This document shows positions 9,812 through 17,860 of a stretch of 64,000 nucleotides of DNA, in pieces. The notes under the pieces were generated by a model. It had not been told where the DNA came from. It ran no database searches and worked only from the letters and a program-made list of their open reading frames with translations. The position numbers were made by a program, and so were the translations under genes. The DNA is from Maridesulfovibrio sp. Its GTDB lineage: Bacteria; Desulfobacterota; Desulfovibrionia; Desulfovibrionales; Desulfovibrionaceae. The stretch is from the NCBI RefSeq assembly GCF_963677005.1, contig NZ_OY781616.1:4016501-4080500 (forward strand), read 5' to 3'. Within the stretch, counting starts at the first letter, position 1, and every line of letters starts with the position of its first letter.

Positions 9812-11287
9812 TTAGTACAAGCCGTAGGCACCTTCATCCATGCTCAGGAATATGTTCTTTGTCTGGCTGTAGTGAGCCAGCATCATTTTATGCGTTTCAC
9901 GGCCGATGCCGGACTTCTTGTACCCGCCGAAGGGGCTGTGTGCGGGGAGCTGGTTGTAGGTGTTGATCCACATGCGTCCGGTTTCAACCTTGCGGGCCAC
10001 CCTCATTGCGCAGTTGATATCCTTGCTCCAGACAGCTCCGCCCAGGCCGAATTCGCTGTCGTTGGCCATGGCGATGACTTCGTCTTCGTCCTTGAACTTG
10101 ATGACGCAGACAACCGGGCCGAAGATTTCCTGCTGGGCGATTTCCATGGAGTTGTCCACATCGGCGAAGATGGTCGGGCTGAGGAAGCTGCCCTTGCCCA
10201 GTTCGCCCTCAGTGATTTTTGCACCGCCGGTAACGAGTTTTGCTCCTTCCTTTTTGCCTGTTTCCACGCATTCCATAACCTGTTTGAGCTGATTCTCGCT
10301 GATGATGCTGCCCATCATGGTGTCTTCTTCCCAGGGGAGGCCGACTTTAACGCTTTCGAATTTTTCGGTTATTGCTGCAAGAAAACGGTCGTAGATGTCT
10401 TCATGGACGAAGATTCTGGAACCGGCGCAACAGACCTGGCCCTGGTTGAAGAGGATACCCAGAAGAGCGCCTTCAACAGCTTTTTCCCAAGGGCAGTCGG
10501 GGAAATAGATGTTGGCCGATTTGCCGCCAAGTTCAAGGGTGGCCGGGATGAGTTTCTTGGCGGCTGCATCTGCGATCATGTAGCCGATATCGGTGGAACC
10601 GGTGAAGGCGAGCTTGCTGAAACCTTCATGTTCCAGAATGTAGTTCCCGGTAGTGGAGCCGCCGCCGGTGATAACGTTGACAACTCCCGGAGGCAGGACT
10701 CTGTCAAGAATCTTGGCAAATTCCAGCATGCTGAGGGAGGTTTCGGATGAGGGCTTGATTACAACGGTGTTTCCTGCGGCAAGGGCCGGGGCTATTTTCC
10801 AGGCCGCCATCAGGAAAGGAAAGTTCCAGGGGATGATCTGTCCTACAACGCCGATAGGTTCGTTGAGGATGATGCTCATCGTATCCTTGTCGATCATTAC
10901 CGCTGAGCCTTCTTCAGTCCGGATGGCGCTTGCGAAATATCTGAAATGGTCAGCGGCGAGGGGAACATCTATATTTCTTGTTTCACGGATGGGCTTGCCG
11001 TTATCCAGAGTTTCCACCATGGCAAGCTTTTCGGTTTCTTCATCTATGAGATCGGCAATCTTGAGAAGGATGCCCGCCCGGTCCTGCGGCGATACGTCTT
11101 TCCAGGTCTTGAAGGCCTTCTGGGCAGCTTCAACTGCCATATCGACGTCTTCTTTGCTTGCATTTGCGCATGTTGCCAGCTCTTCCCCGTTGGCCGGGCA
11201 ATATGCCTTGAATGTTTTACCGTCCTTACTGTCCACCCATTTGCCGTCTACATACAGTTTGTAATTTTGATCAATTGGCTTCTGCAT
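9812..11287 (-). CDS. NAD(P)-dependent aldehyde dehydrogenase
   Basis: A 491-residue member of the ALDH superfamily that oxidises an aldehyde to the acid in the cytoplasm. Cofactor-binding and catalytic features are intact: IPWNFPFLMAAWKIAPALAAGN, FTGSTDIGY, the catalytic Glu motif LELGGKSA, and the nucleophile region NQGQVCCAGSR around residue 300. GGAGG precedes the ATG. The gene is preceded by a sigma-54 promoter with upstream repeats and by a sigma-54 activator gene on the same strand, a layout typical of alcohol or aldehyde catabolism control (AcoR-type). The substrate is unknown; short-chain aldehydes formed during ethanol or other alcohol oxidation are a reasonable guess. Confidence 0.9.
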   Translation of the reverse strand: MQKPIDQNYKLYVDGKWVDSKDGKTFKAYCPANGEELATCANASKEDVDMAVEAAQKAFKTWKDVSPQDRAGILLKIADLIDEETEKLAMVETLDNGKPIRETRNIDVPLAADHFRYFASAIRTEEGSAVMIDKDTMSIILNEPIGVVGQIIPWNFPFLMAAWKIAPALAAGNTVVIKPSSETSLSMLEFAKILDRVLPPGVVNVITGGGSTTGNYILEHEGFSKLAFTGSTDIGYMIADAAAKKLIPATLELGGKSANIYFPDCPWEKAVEGALLGILFNQGQVCCAGSRIFVHEDIYDRFLAAITEKFESVKVGLPWEEDTMMGSIISENQLKQVMECVETGKKEGAKLVTGGAKITEGELGKGSFLSPTIFADVDNSMEIAQQEIFGPVVCVIKFKDEDEVIAMANDSEFGLGGAVWSKDINCAMRVARKVETGRMWINTYNQLPAHSPFGGYKKSGIGRETHKMMLAHYSQTKNIFLSMDEGAYGLY

Positions 11288-11364
11288 TAACGTTCCTCCG
11301 AAAGGGTTAAGTAATTAAGGGGTACTGCATTCAAACTGGCCAGTCTGATTATGTCAAAAAAGAC

Positions 11365-11380
11365 AGCAATAATGATGCCG
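11365..11380 (-). promoter_or_regulatory. sigma-54 promoter of the aldehyde dehydrogenase gene
   Basis: The minus strand reads CGGCATCATTATTGCTG, giving GG-N10-GC with a good TTGCT -12 element and GGCA -24 element. It is about 80 bases upstream of the aldehyde dehydrogenase ATG. A sigma-54-dependent activator is encoded by the next gene upstream. Confidence 0.65.
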
Positions 11381-11393
11381 CAGGATGTTTGTC

Positions 11394-11512
11394 TGTGTAA
11401 CATCTCGTAAATTCTGGATAAATAATGATACTCCTTTTTTTGTGTCACACCCCTGTGCTTTGTTTAAGGTTACACTTTGTGACAGGTGTTACATTTTATG
11501 GGGCATGTGACA
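11394..11512 (-). promoter_or_regulatory. cluster of TGTNACA repeats, likely activator sites
   Basis: Several TGT-N-ACA elements in both orientations occur 15-130 bp upstream of the sigma-54 promoter: TGTGTAACA (11394-11402), TGTGTCACA (11441-11449), the pair TTACACTTTGTGACA and GTGTTACA within 11470-11493, and ATGTGACA (near 11505-11512). Repeats at this distance fit upstream activating sequences for the adjacent AAA+ activator. Confidence 0.5.
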
Positions 11513-11605
11513 GTTGCGTTTCATGTATGTTGTTCAATGTGGTTTTATGAACCGGAGTGTGTCCGGCTTCAGGTCCGGTTTTTAAAACAGGAGTGGGTGG
11601 AGTGG

Positions 11606-11651
11606 CAAAAAAGAGCCTTCCTCAGCACCTTGCAGGCACAAGAGGAAGGCT
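11606..11651 (-). terminator. intrinsic terminator of the sigma-54 activator gene
   Basis: Perfect 10-bp stem AGCCTTCCTC (11614-11623) / GAGGAAGGCT (11642-11651) with a T-run in the minus direction (A-run 11607-11612). It lies about 55 bases past the regulator stop codon. Confidence 0.8.
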
Positions 11652-11705
11652 GTGGATTCGAAAAATTATTCCTGTGAACTCCCCGGCATGGTCCGGGGAT
11701 ATTCT

Positions 11706-13727
11706 TTAACTGAACAGCTGTTCCTTGGATATCTTGTAGAAGTTCATCTTGCGGTACACCGTGTTGCGTGAAAGGTTCATTTCTTTTGCGACCCTGCTCA
11801 CATTGCCCCGGTGTGTTGTCAGCAGCTGGATGATCAGTTCTTTTTCCATGACGAGGTCGGACATTTCCTTCTTCCTGCTGTCCCGGTCGGGGGTGGGGTA
11901 GAACGGTGATGAACAGACCAAAGGAGCTTTCTGCTTTGCGGCTATCCTGCTCGGCAGGTGTTCTATGCCCAGGTTTATGGCCTCCAAGTCGGAACTGAGC
12001 ATTTTTTCCACAACATTTTCCAGTTCCCGGACATTGCCGGGCCAGTCATGCCGCAGCAGATGCTGCATAAGCTTTTCCGATACAAATCCTATGCAGCGGT
12101 CCTGCCGTTTGCAGATTTTGTCGAGAAGATGATTGAAAAGGTCCCGCAGGTCGTTGATGCGGTCCCGCAGGGGAGGAATACGGATCTGTATGACATTGAG
12201 CCTGTAGTACAGGTCCGCCCGGAAGTTGCCTTTCTGCACCTCTTCCATGAGATTTCTGTTCGTGGCACAGACGATTCTTGCGTTTACGGGAATGATGTGG
12301 TCCCCGCCGATGCGGTTAATCCTTTTGTCCTGGAGCACGCGCAGGAGCATGGCCTGCTGGTCGAGGGGCATGTCGCCGATTTCATCAAGGAACAGGGTCC
12401 CTCCGTCAGCCATTTCGAATTTGCCCGGCCTTCCGCCTTTTCTGGCTCCGGTGAATGCTCCGTCTGTGTATCCGAAGAGTTCGCTGGCGATCAGCTCCCT
12501 TGGGAATGCCGCACAGTTCATGGCAATAAAAGGTCCGTTACGGCGAGGGCTGTGGTTGTGGATGGACTGGGCGAAAAGCTCTTTACCGGTCCCGCTTTCG
12601 CCGGAAATGAGGATGTTGCTGGTGCTCGATGCGGCACTCTTGGCTGTATTTATCGCTTTCAGAAGTTCCGGGCTTGCCCCTATGATGTCGGAAAAGTTGA
12701 AGGACGCCTGAGCGCCGCTGAAGCGGTTAACAAGCTTTTTTACATTGTTTATCTGGTTTAAAAAGATGACCGCACCGTCATTTTCCCCGGAGCCGTCCTT
12801 AAGAGGCGTTCCTGTGACCAGACAGTGGAAGGAGCCTTTTCCGGTGTCGACCATCAATTCAACATCGGAATAAGCCTTTCCCCTGTCCAGATCATGCCAG
12901 ATTCCGGGTCTGCTGTTCAGAATTTTTTTTATCGATCGGCCTTCAATGTCATCGCCGAGAATCTGTTTTCCTGATTTGTTGATCTGGCAGACTATTCCGT
13001 CCTTGTTTGTGATCAACGCCCCGTCCGACATAGTATGGAAAATTTTGTTCAGGCTGTGGTTGAGTCTGTTCAGTTCCCTGTTTTTTCTTTTTATCCTTAT
13101 CTGATTGCGTATGGCTTCCACTGCGGCAACCACCATGCCCAGTGTGTGCAGGTGCACTTCATCAGAAGGTCCGGAAACCTGCAGCACTCCTATGATCCGG
13201 CCCTCATCGTTGATTATGGGCGCGGCTGAACAGGTCCAGTGGTGCAGGCTAGCACAGTAGTGCTCCTTGCCGGATATCTGTATGGGAACTCGCAGCTTCA
13301 GCGCAGTCCCTATGCCGTTTGTGCCGACTTCTTCTTCCTGCCAGTTGGTGCCGTTTACGAGATTGACCTTCGATGCACTGTCCCGCACTTCATAGTCGCC
13401 GATATTTTCAAGTATTACGCCGTTCTCATCGGAGAGAAAAACCACCAGTCTTGATCCTGCTGTGAATTCGTAGAGCTTGTCCATGAAAGGTCTGGCTATC
13501 TCGAGAAGCTCCGAGTGGCGTCTTTTTAAATCCGCAACAATTTTTCCGTTCAGAATATGAACACAGCATTTGCCGTAGGGGTCTACTCTTGCCCTGAAGC
13601 ATCTCTTCCACGACTGGGATATTTCCGGTCTTACTCTTACATTATCCGGATTCCCAGTGAGGATGAACTGCTCCCATGCTTCTCCCATAACAGCGCCTGC
13701 CGGTTCGGATACTCTATCGGAATACAT
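11706..13727 (-). CDS. sigma-54-dependent transcriptional activator (GAF-PAS-AAA+-Fis, AcoR-like)
   Basis: A 673-residue enhancer-binding protein. A GAF-like sensor covers about residues 75-205, a PAS domain about 225-330, and the AAA+ sigma-54 interaction domain about 350-580 with Walker A GESGTGKE, the sigma-54-contacting loop GAFTGA, and Walker B GGTLFLDEIGD. A Fis-type helix-turn-helix ends the protein (GNVSRVAKEMNLSRNTVYRKM). The N-terminal RPEISQSWKRC is typical of AcoR-type regulators, which lack a phosphoacceptor domain and sense a small molecule. AGGAGG lies upstream of the ATG. The adjacent aldehyde dehydrogenase with a sigma-54 promoter and repeats is the likely target; the inducer is unknown. 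Confidence 0.9.
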   Translation of the reverse strand: MYSDRVSEPAGAVMGEAWEQFILTGNPDNVRVRPEISQSWKRCFRARVDPYGKCCVHILNGKIVADLKRRHSELLEIARPFMDKLYEFTAGSRLVVFLSDENGVILENIGDYEVRDSASKVNLVNGTNWQEEEVGTNGIGTALKLRVPIQISGKEHYCASLHHWTCSAAPIINDEGRIIGVLQVSGPSDEVHLHTLGMVVAAVEAIRNQIRIKRKNRELNRLNHSLNKIFHTMSDGALITNKDGIVCQINKSGKQILGDDIEGRSIKKILNSRPGIWHDLDRGKAYSDVELMVDTGKGSFHCLVTGTPLKDGSGENDGAVIFLNQINNVKKLVNRFSGAQASFNFSDIIGASPELLKAINTAKSAASSTSNILISGESGTGKELFAQSIHNHSPRRNGPFIAMNCAAFPRELIASELFGYTDGAFTGARKGGRPGKFEMADGGTLFLDEIGDMPLDQQAMLLRVLQDKRINRIGGDHIIPVNARIVCATNRNLMEEVQKGNFRADLYYRLNVIQIRIPPLRDRINDLRDLFNHLLDKICKRQDRCIGFVSEKLMQHLLRHDWPGNVRELENVVEKMLSSDLEAINLGIEHLPSRIAAKQKAPLVCSSPFYPTPDRDSRKKEMSDLVMEKELIIQLLTTHRGNVSRVAKEMNLSRNTVYRKMNFYKISKEQLFS

Positions 13728-14712
13728 TTTGTCATGCCTCCTCTTGAAAACAACTTCACAATATGATGTCAGCCAATTTAAGCAACAATCGTCTTCCAGT
13801 CCTTACATTTTTTACAAAGTCGGCGATGGGACTGTCTTTATATGCCTTTAACTACTCTTGCTATTTCATATAACTATATGTTTTTCTGATGTGTTTAAGC
13901 TGTTTTGATTATCCGTATTGATGTATTGCCGGTGTTGACCGGAACTCGTTCCATCTCGGTTGTATTCTACTCTGGTGAATTGTGCTGCACATCATGGGTA
14001 TTGGCTTGTTCGGTTTTTTTCTTTTGTTTCAGCTGGATGAGTAACAGTATTTGATGCTTAATATATAACGTTCTTTTTTGCATACCATTAAATTATGCAT
14101 AAAAAAAGTCTCATAATAGCATGAAAACAGTAGAAGCTTAAAAAACAGTATTACTACTGCCTGTTAGCGTTTTAAAAAATTGATAGCAGGAAAAGTTTCC
14201 CTTTTTTCTTTGTTGCGCTTGTTACGATTCATGATGTTGCCGCGCTGAGAGTCGCTTTGGTGAACACTGTGGGTATGGACGTTGGTATAGGTGTTTTGGC
14301 TGCTTGATAAACTAATTTGTTATTTTGTTGTTTTTTATTCTTCAATATAATTTGAAATTAATTCCTTTTGTGTAATAATGCTTGTGAATTTTAGGTTTAT
14401 ATATGTTTGTTTTTTACAAAAAACGTATGTTTTCTAAAGTTTGCAACTGTTTTCACTTGCAGAGCTGTCTGTGGAAACGTTCTTTGTATCGCGGCCGGAG
14501 GGGCCGCCTGAGGCTTGAGAGGAAGCGGTCTTTCTGGGAGTTGTCTCTTTAAATCCACAGTGTTTTGTGCACGGCATGTGCATGAAAGACTATCCGGGAC
14601 CGGGGGAGGTCCTGCGGTGGGTTAAGCATGGAAGACTGATTGTGAAAACACGGCCTGTGTCAGTTGGTGGGGAACCTGCTGATGCCGGTTTCAGGTGGAA
14701 AACAGGTGGAGT
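13728..14712. other. AT-rich intergenic region of about 1 kb
   Basis: No reading frame here resembles a protein, and base composition is visibly more AT-rich than the flanking genes up to about 14460. It holds the start region of the activator gene (minus) and of the CheW fusion gene (plus). Minor structure: TGCAT/ATGCA with flanking T and A runs around 14073-14107, and a GC hairpin GCGGCC/GGCCGC at 14491-14507. The length is unusual for this compact genome; an unrecognised small RNA or decayed gene is possible but nothing specific supports it. Confidence 0.5.
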
Positions 14713-17352
14713 ATGTCCAGTTTTGTCTATCGCGACGTTACTGTCCCGGAAGAGTTGAGGGGTATCATCAATTACATGGTCGGTGTTGAGCGGTACAGGG
14801 AGGAACTTTCAAATCTGGGCAGCCAGTGGGATCTGCTCACCATACTCGGGCAGATGAGCGGGACCGGTACCGATATGACCGGGACGCGCAAGGGATTTAT
14901 GACTCTTACTTCCGAGCTCCTTGGACAGTTGGGGCTTGAAACCATGAAAAAGACATCACAGGCTATCGGGGCCAAAGCACAGGTTGCTGTCGATATCGTG
15001 ATCAGAAACCTGTTTGAGCGTACAGCGGATATAGGATTTCTTGCTACGGATAATGATGTCCGTGAATTTTTAAGAGTGCTGGCCCGGGCGCGGGATGAAG
15101 ATGAAATAGATTCCGAAGTAATTGACGATATGCTTTCCTCCATGGTCGACAGGTTTCGCGAGTATGTGGATAAGTATTCGGTATATTTTGATATAGTTCT
15201 GATGGATACCGATGGGCAGGTGGTGGCCCGGCTGGACCGGAACTGGATGATAGCCAGTTCCGCATCGCCGTTTGTGGCAGAGGCGTTATCCACGGCGCGC
15301 GATTATGTTGAATACTTCGGCCCCAGTGATCTCCTTCCCGGAGCTGGGGACTCCCTTATTTACGCTTATCGAGTTACGGAAACCGATGATTCTGCTTCTC
15401 CGGCACTTGGTGTTCTGGCGCTTTGCTTTCGTTTCCAGAACGAGATGGAAGGGATTTTCAGGAAGTTGACCAACGAGGGAGACTGGGCGGTTCTGTCTCT
15501 TCTGGACAGCAACGGACGGGTGATTGCCAGTTCGGATGAAGATCAGGTCCGGCGCGGTGCCATAATGGAACCGGCCCTCGGTGATGAATGCACGGTGGTG
15601 CGCTTTGCCGGGCGGGAGTATCTTGCCAAAACATGCCGGACAAACGGTTATGAGGGCTTTTTCGGTCTCGGCTGGTACGGCCATGCAATGTTGCCTCTTG
15701 AGCACGCTTTTGATGATGAGATCAGAACCCTTTCCCAGAGGGTGGATGAGAAGGTGCTGGAAGCCGTGATGAGCGACCCGCGTCTTTTTTCCGAGGAACT
15801 GCGCGGAATTCCTGTTCAGGCCGACAGGATTCAGGCCGAACTTGAAAGGACTGTCTGGAACGGAAACGTGCGTGAGAACGATGCCCAGTCCAAGGTGCTG
15901 CTGTGGAATATCTCCGATGCCGGGGCCAGAACCAAGTCCGTTTTCGAGAAATCCATAGGCAATCTCCATGAGACTGTTGTTTCAGCCATTCTGGACGATG
16001 TGGAGTTTCAGGCCGCACTGACCGTGGACATAATGGATCGAAATCTTTATGAGCGGGCCAATGACTGCCGCTGGTGGGCTTTGACAACCGCTTTCAGGAA
16101 AATTCTGTCCCAGCCCAGGACGAGCGCAGCGGACATAGAAACCGTTTCAGGCATTCTGGCTTACATAAACGGGTTGTATACCGTGTACACCAATCTGTTC
16201 GTGTATGACTCCAAAGGCAGGATACTGGCGGTATCCAATCCGAAAGAGCAGCAATTGGTCGGAACCATGCTTAATGCTGCCTGGACCCATGAAACCCTGA
16301 ATATCAAGGACAGCCAGAAATACAGCGTATCAGCCTTTGAACCGACTTCTCTTTATGGCGGCGAGTATACATATATATATGGGGCGTCCATCACGGATAT
16401 TGATAATTCGCGAAAGGTTGTCGGCGGAATCGGTATTGTTTTCGACGGCCTTCCGCAGTTCAAGGCCATGTTGCAGGACTCGCTGCCCAAGGACGGAACA
16501 GACGGCTGTTTCGGTGTTTTTGCCGACCGCAACCATATCATCATAAGTTCCACAGACGAAAACCATCAGGTCGGAGACAGACTCAATATTCACGATGATT
16601 TTTTTGCACTGGATAACGGACGGAAGACTTCGCGCATAATTGAATATGCCGGGCAGTATTACGCAGTGGGAGCCTGCACGAGTTCCGGATATCGCGAGTA
16701 CAAGACAGAAGACAGCTATTGTAATGATGTGGTCGGACTTGTCTTCGTTCCTCTTGCTGAGATATCTGAAAATGTTGTGGTAGCGACCCGTCAGCGGGAG
16801 ATCGGCATGGATGTGGTCAAGGCCCGTTCAGGAAATGAAGATTGTGTGGAAATAGCTTCTTTTTATGTAGGGGATAAATGGCTCGGCATCAAGGCCGAAA
16901 AGGTTGTGGAGGCCATCCGGCTGGAGGATGTTACCGATATTCCGGGCTCGCATCCTTCCCTGCGGGGCAAGATTCACTATAAGAACGAAATTGTCCCGGT
17001 TATACAGATTCATGAGCAGGTCGGCGGGAATTACCCGGAAGACGAGAGCCGACTGCAGGTTGTCGTTGTAAATTATAAGCAGGACGAAGGAAGTTTCCGG
17101 CTGCTGGGCATCATTGTTGATTCCCTGGCTGAAATACCGGAGGTCTGCAACAGTCGTCTGGACTGCACCATGTCTACTCTGGATCGCAACGGGTACATTG
17201 AGTGTCTGGTTAAGCCGGAAATGAATTCAAAGCGTAAGGGTATGCTGGTTGTGATAAGTCCGGAAGGTCTTATGAATCACCTTGCAGAATATTCCTGCCG
17301 AGGCGACGGCAAGGTAAAAAAACTGGTCTTGCCGGAAACTGAAAAAATATAA
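14713..17352 (+). CDS. soluble tandem-sensor protein with C-terminal CheW domain
   Basis: An 879-residue protein without a signal peptide or clear membrane helix. Two related sensor-like modules stand in tandem, each starting with RNL[FY]ER-x-(A/N)D (RNLFERTAD near residue 98, RNLYERAND near 443), followed by Cache-like stretches such as FDIVLMDTDGQVVARL and NLFVYDSKGRILAVSN. A CheW domain closes the protein (about 711-860: IASFYVGDKWLGIKAEKVVEAIR...GIIVDSLAEIPEV). CheW couples receptors to the kinase CheA, so this may be a cytoplasmic one-piece input adaptor for chemotaxis or a related pathway. The ATG at 14713 with AGGTGG before it is preferred over a GTG at 14695. No other chemotaxis gene is nearby; the ligand is unknown. 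Confidence 0.8.
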   Translation: MSSFVYRDVTVPEELRGIINYMVGVERYREELSNLGSQWDLLTILGQMSGTGTDMTGTRKGFMTLTSELLGQLGLETMKKTSQAIGAKAQVAVDIVIRNLFERTADIGFLATDNDVREFLRVLARARDEDEIDSEVIDDMLSSMVDRFREYVDKYSVYFDIVLMDTDGQVVARLDRNWMIASSASPFVAEALSTARDYVEYFGPSDLLPGAGDSLIYAYRVTETDDSASPALGVLALCFRFQNEMEGIFRKLTNEGDWAVLSLLDSNGRVIASSDEDQVRRGAIMEPALGDECTVVRFAGREYLAKTCRTNGYEGFFGLGWYGHAMLPLEHAFDDEIRTLSQRVDEKVLEAVMSDPRLFSEELRGIPVQADRIQAELERTVWNGNVRENDAQSKVLLWNISDAGARTKSVFEKSIGNLHETVVSAILDDVEFQAALTVDIMDRNLYERANDCRWWALTTAFRKILSQPRTSAADIETVSGILAYINGLYTVYTNLFVYDSKGRILAVSNPKEQQLVGTMLNAAWTHETLNIKDSQKYSVSAFEPTSLYGGEYTYIYGASITDIDNSRKVVGGIGIVFDGLPQFKAMLQDSLPKDGTDGCFGVFADRNHIIISSTDENHQVGDRLNIHDDFFALDNGRKTSRIIEYAGQYYAVGACTSSGYREYKTEDSYCNDVVGLVFVPLAEISENVVVATRQREIGMDVVKARSGNEDCVEIASFYVGDKWLGIKAEKVVEAIRLEDVTDIPGSHPSLRGKIHYKNEIVPVIQIHEQVGGNYPEDESRLQVVVVNYKQDEGSFRLLGIIVDSLAEIPEVCNSRLDCTMSTLDRNGYIECLVKPEMNSKRKGMLVVISPEGLMNHLAEYSCRGDGKVKKLVLPETEKI

Positions 17353-17448
17353 ATATCGCTGCTTGCAAGGGGATTTGTGAACAGATGGAAACCATTTATC
17401 GTGAGTGTGGTTATTTAAAATATCTATGATTGAGCGCTTTCTGTATCT

Positions 17449-17489
17449 GTGTTAAAAATACGTCTATGAGTTGGAAGTATTTTAAACAC
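17449..17489. repeat. imperfect inverted repeat upstream of the selenoprotein-like gene
   Basis: GTGTTAAAAATAC (17449-17461) and GTATTTTAAACAC (17477-17489) form a 13-bp inverted repeat with one mismatch, 20 bases before the ATG at 17510. It could be an operator or the end of the upstream transcript. Confidence 0.45.
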
Positions 17490-17509
17490 ATTCAGGAGAG
17501 AAAGCTGAA

Positions 17510-17860
17510 ATGATCCTTGTTCACTACCCCAGTTGAACCACTTCCCGCAAAGCCAAGGCTTGGCTTGAGGAAAACGGCATTGATTTCACCATACGGCATA
17601 TAGTCAAGGAAACCCCTTCTCGTGAGGAATTTCTTGCCTGGCAGAAGATCGCCGGGGTGGATAAAAAGAAATTCGTTAATACCAACGGGAAAAAATACAA
17701 GGAATCCGGTCTCAAGGATTCCATAGACACAATGCCGGACTCCGAGCTTTTCGAGTTGATTTCCGGTGACGGCATGCTGGTCAAGCGTCCCATACTGGTT
17801 GGGAACGATTTTGTGCTGATAGGGTTCAAGCTGGCGGAGTGGGAAGCCCGGTTGTTATGA
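17510..17860 (+). CDS. ArsC/Spx-family thioredoxin-fold protein, probable selenoprotein (Sec9 encoded by TGA)
   Basis: The frame starts at ATG 17510 (AGGAG at 17494-17498) and reads through a TGA at 17534-17536 to a stop at 17858-17860, giving 116 residues. With the TGA as selenocysteine (U) the start is MILVHYPSUTTSRKAKAW, matching the ArsC/Spx/YffB pattern YPKC-x-x-[CS]-x-KA with U exactly at the active-site cysteine. The rest is a complete family member: FVNTNGKKYKESGLKD, GMLVKRPILV and VLIGFKLAEWE. A bacterial SECIS-like hairpin follows the TGA. The Sec residue would act as the redox nucleophile in a glutaredoxin-like reaction; arsenate reduction is one option but not shown. Gene callers would take only the fragment from 17657. 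A nonsense mutation is the alternative, but the exact position and hairpin argue against it. Confidence 0.82.
17537..17567 (+). promoter_or_regulatory. candidate bacterial SECIS element
   Basis: Directly after the in-frame TGA, a 7-bp perfect stem AAGCCAA (17550-17556) / TTGGCTT (17560-17566) encloses the loop GGC. The loop starts 20 bases after the TGA, and a G is first in the loop. Both fit the known requirements for bacterial SECIS elements (hairpin close behind UGA, G in the first loop positions). Confidence 0.65.

Noticed and set aside
8810-10750. A 646-codon open frame on the plus strand
   Set aside because: It is antisense to nfnA and the aldehyde dehydrogenase, both with clear family motifs. 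Its translation has no recognisable domain, and long antisense frames are common in GC-rich coding DNA.
11327-11345. A TGGCC...TGCAG sequence as a second sigma-54 promoter for the aldehyde dehydrogenase
   Set aside because: The GG to GC spacing is 11 rather than 10 bases; the element at 11365-11380 fits better.
14567-14758. A 63-codon plus-strand frame before the CheW fusion gene
   Set aside because: It overlaps the true gene in another frame, has no good ribosome site and no similarity to known proteins.
17534-17536. TGA as a nonsense mutation or sequencing error making a pseudogene
   Set aside because: No other lesion is present, the TGA falls exactly on the active-site Cys position, and a SECIS-like hairpin follows. 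Not fully excluded, since no Sec machinery is visible in the window.
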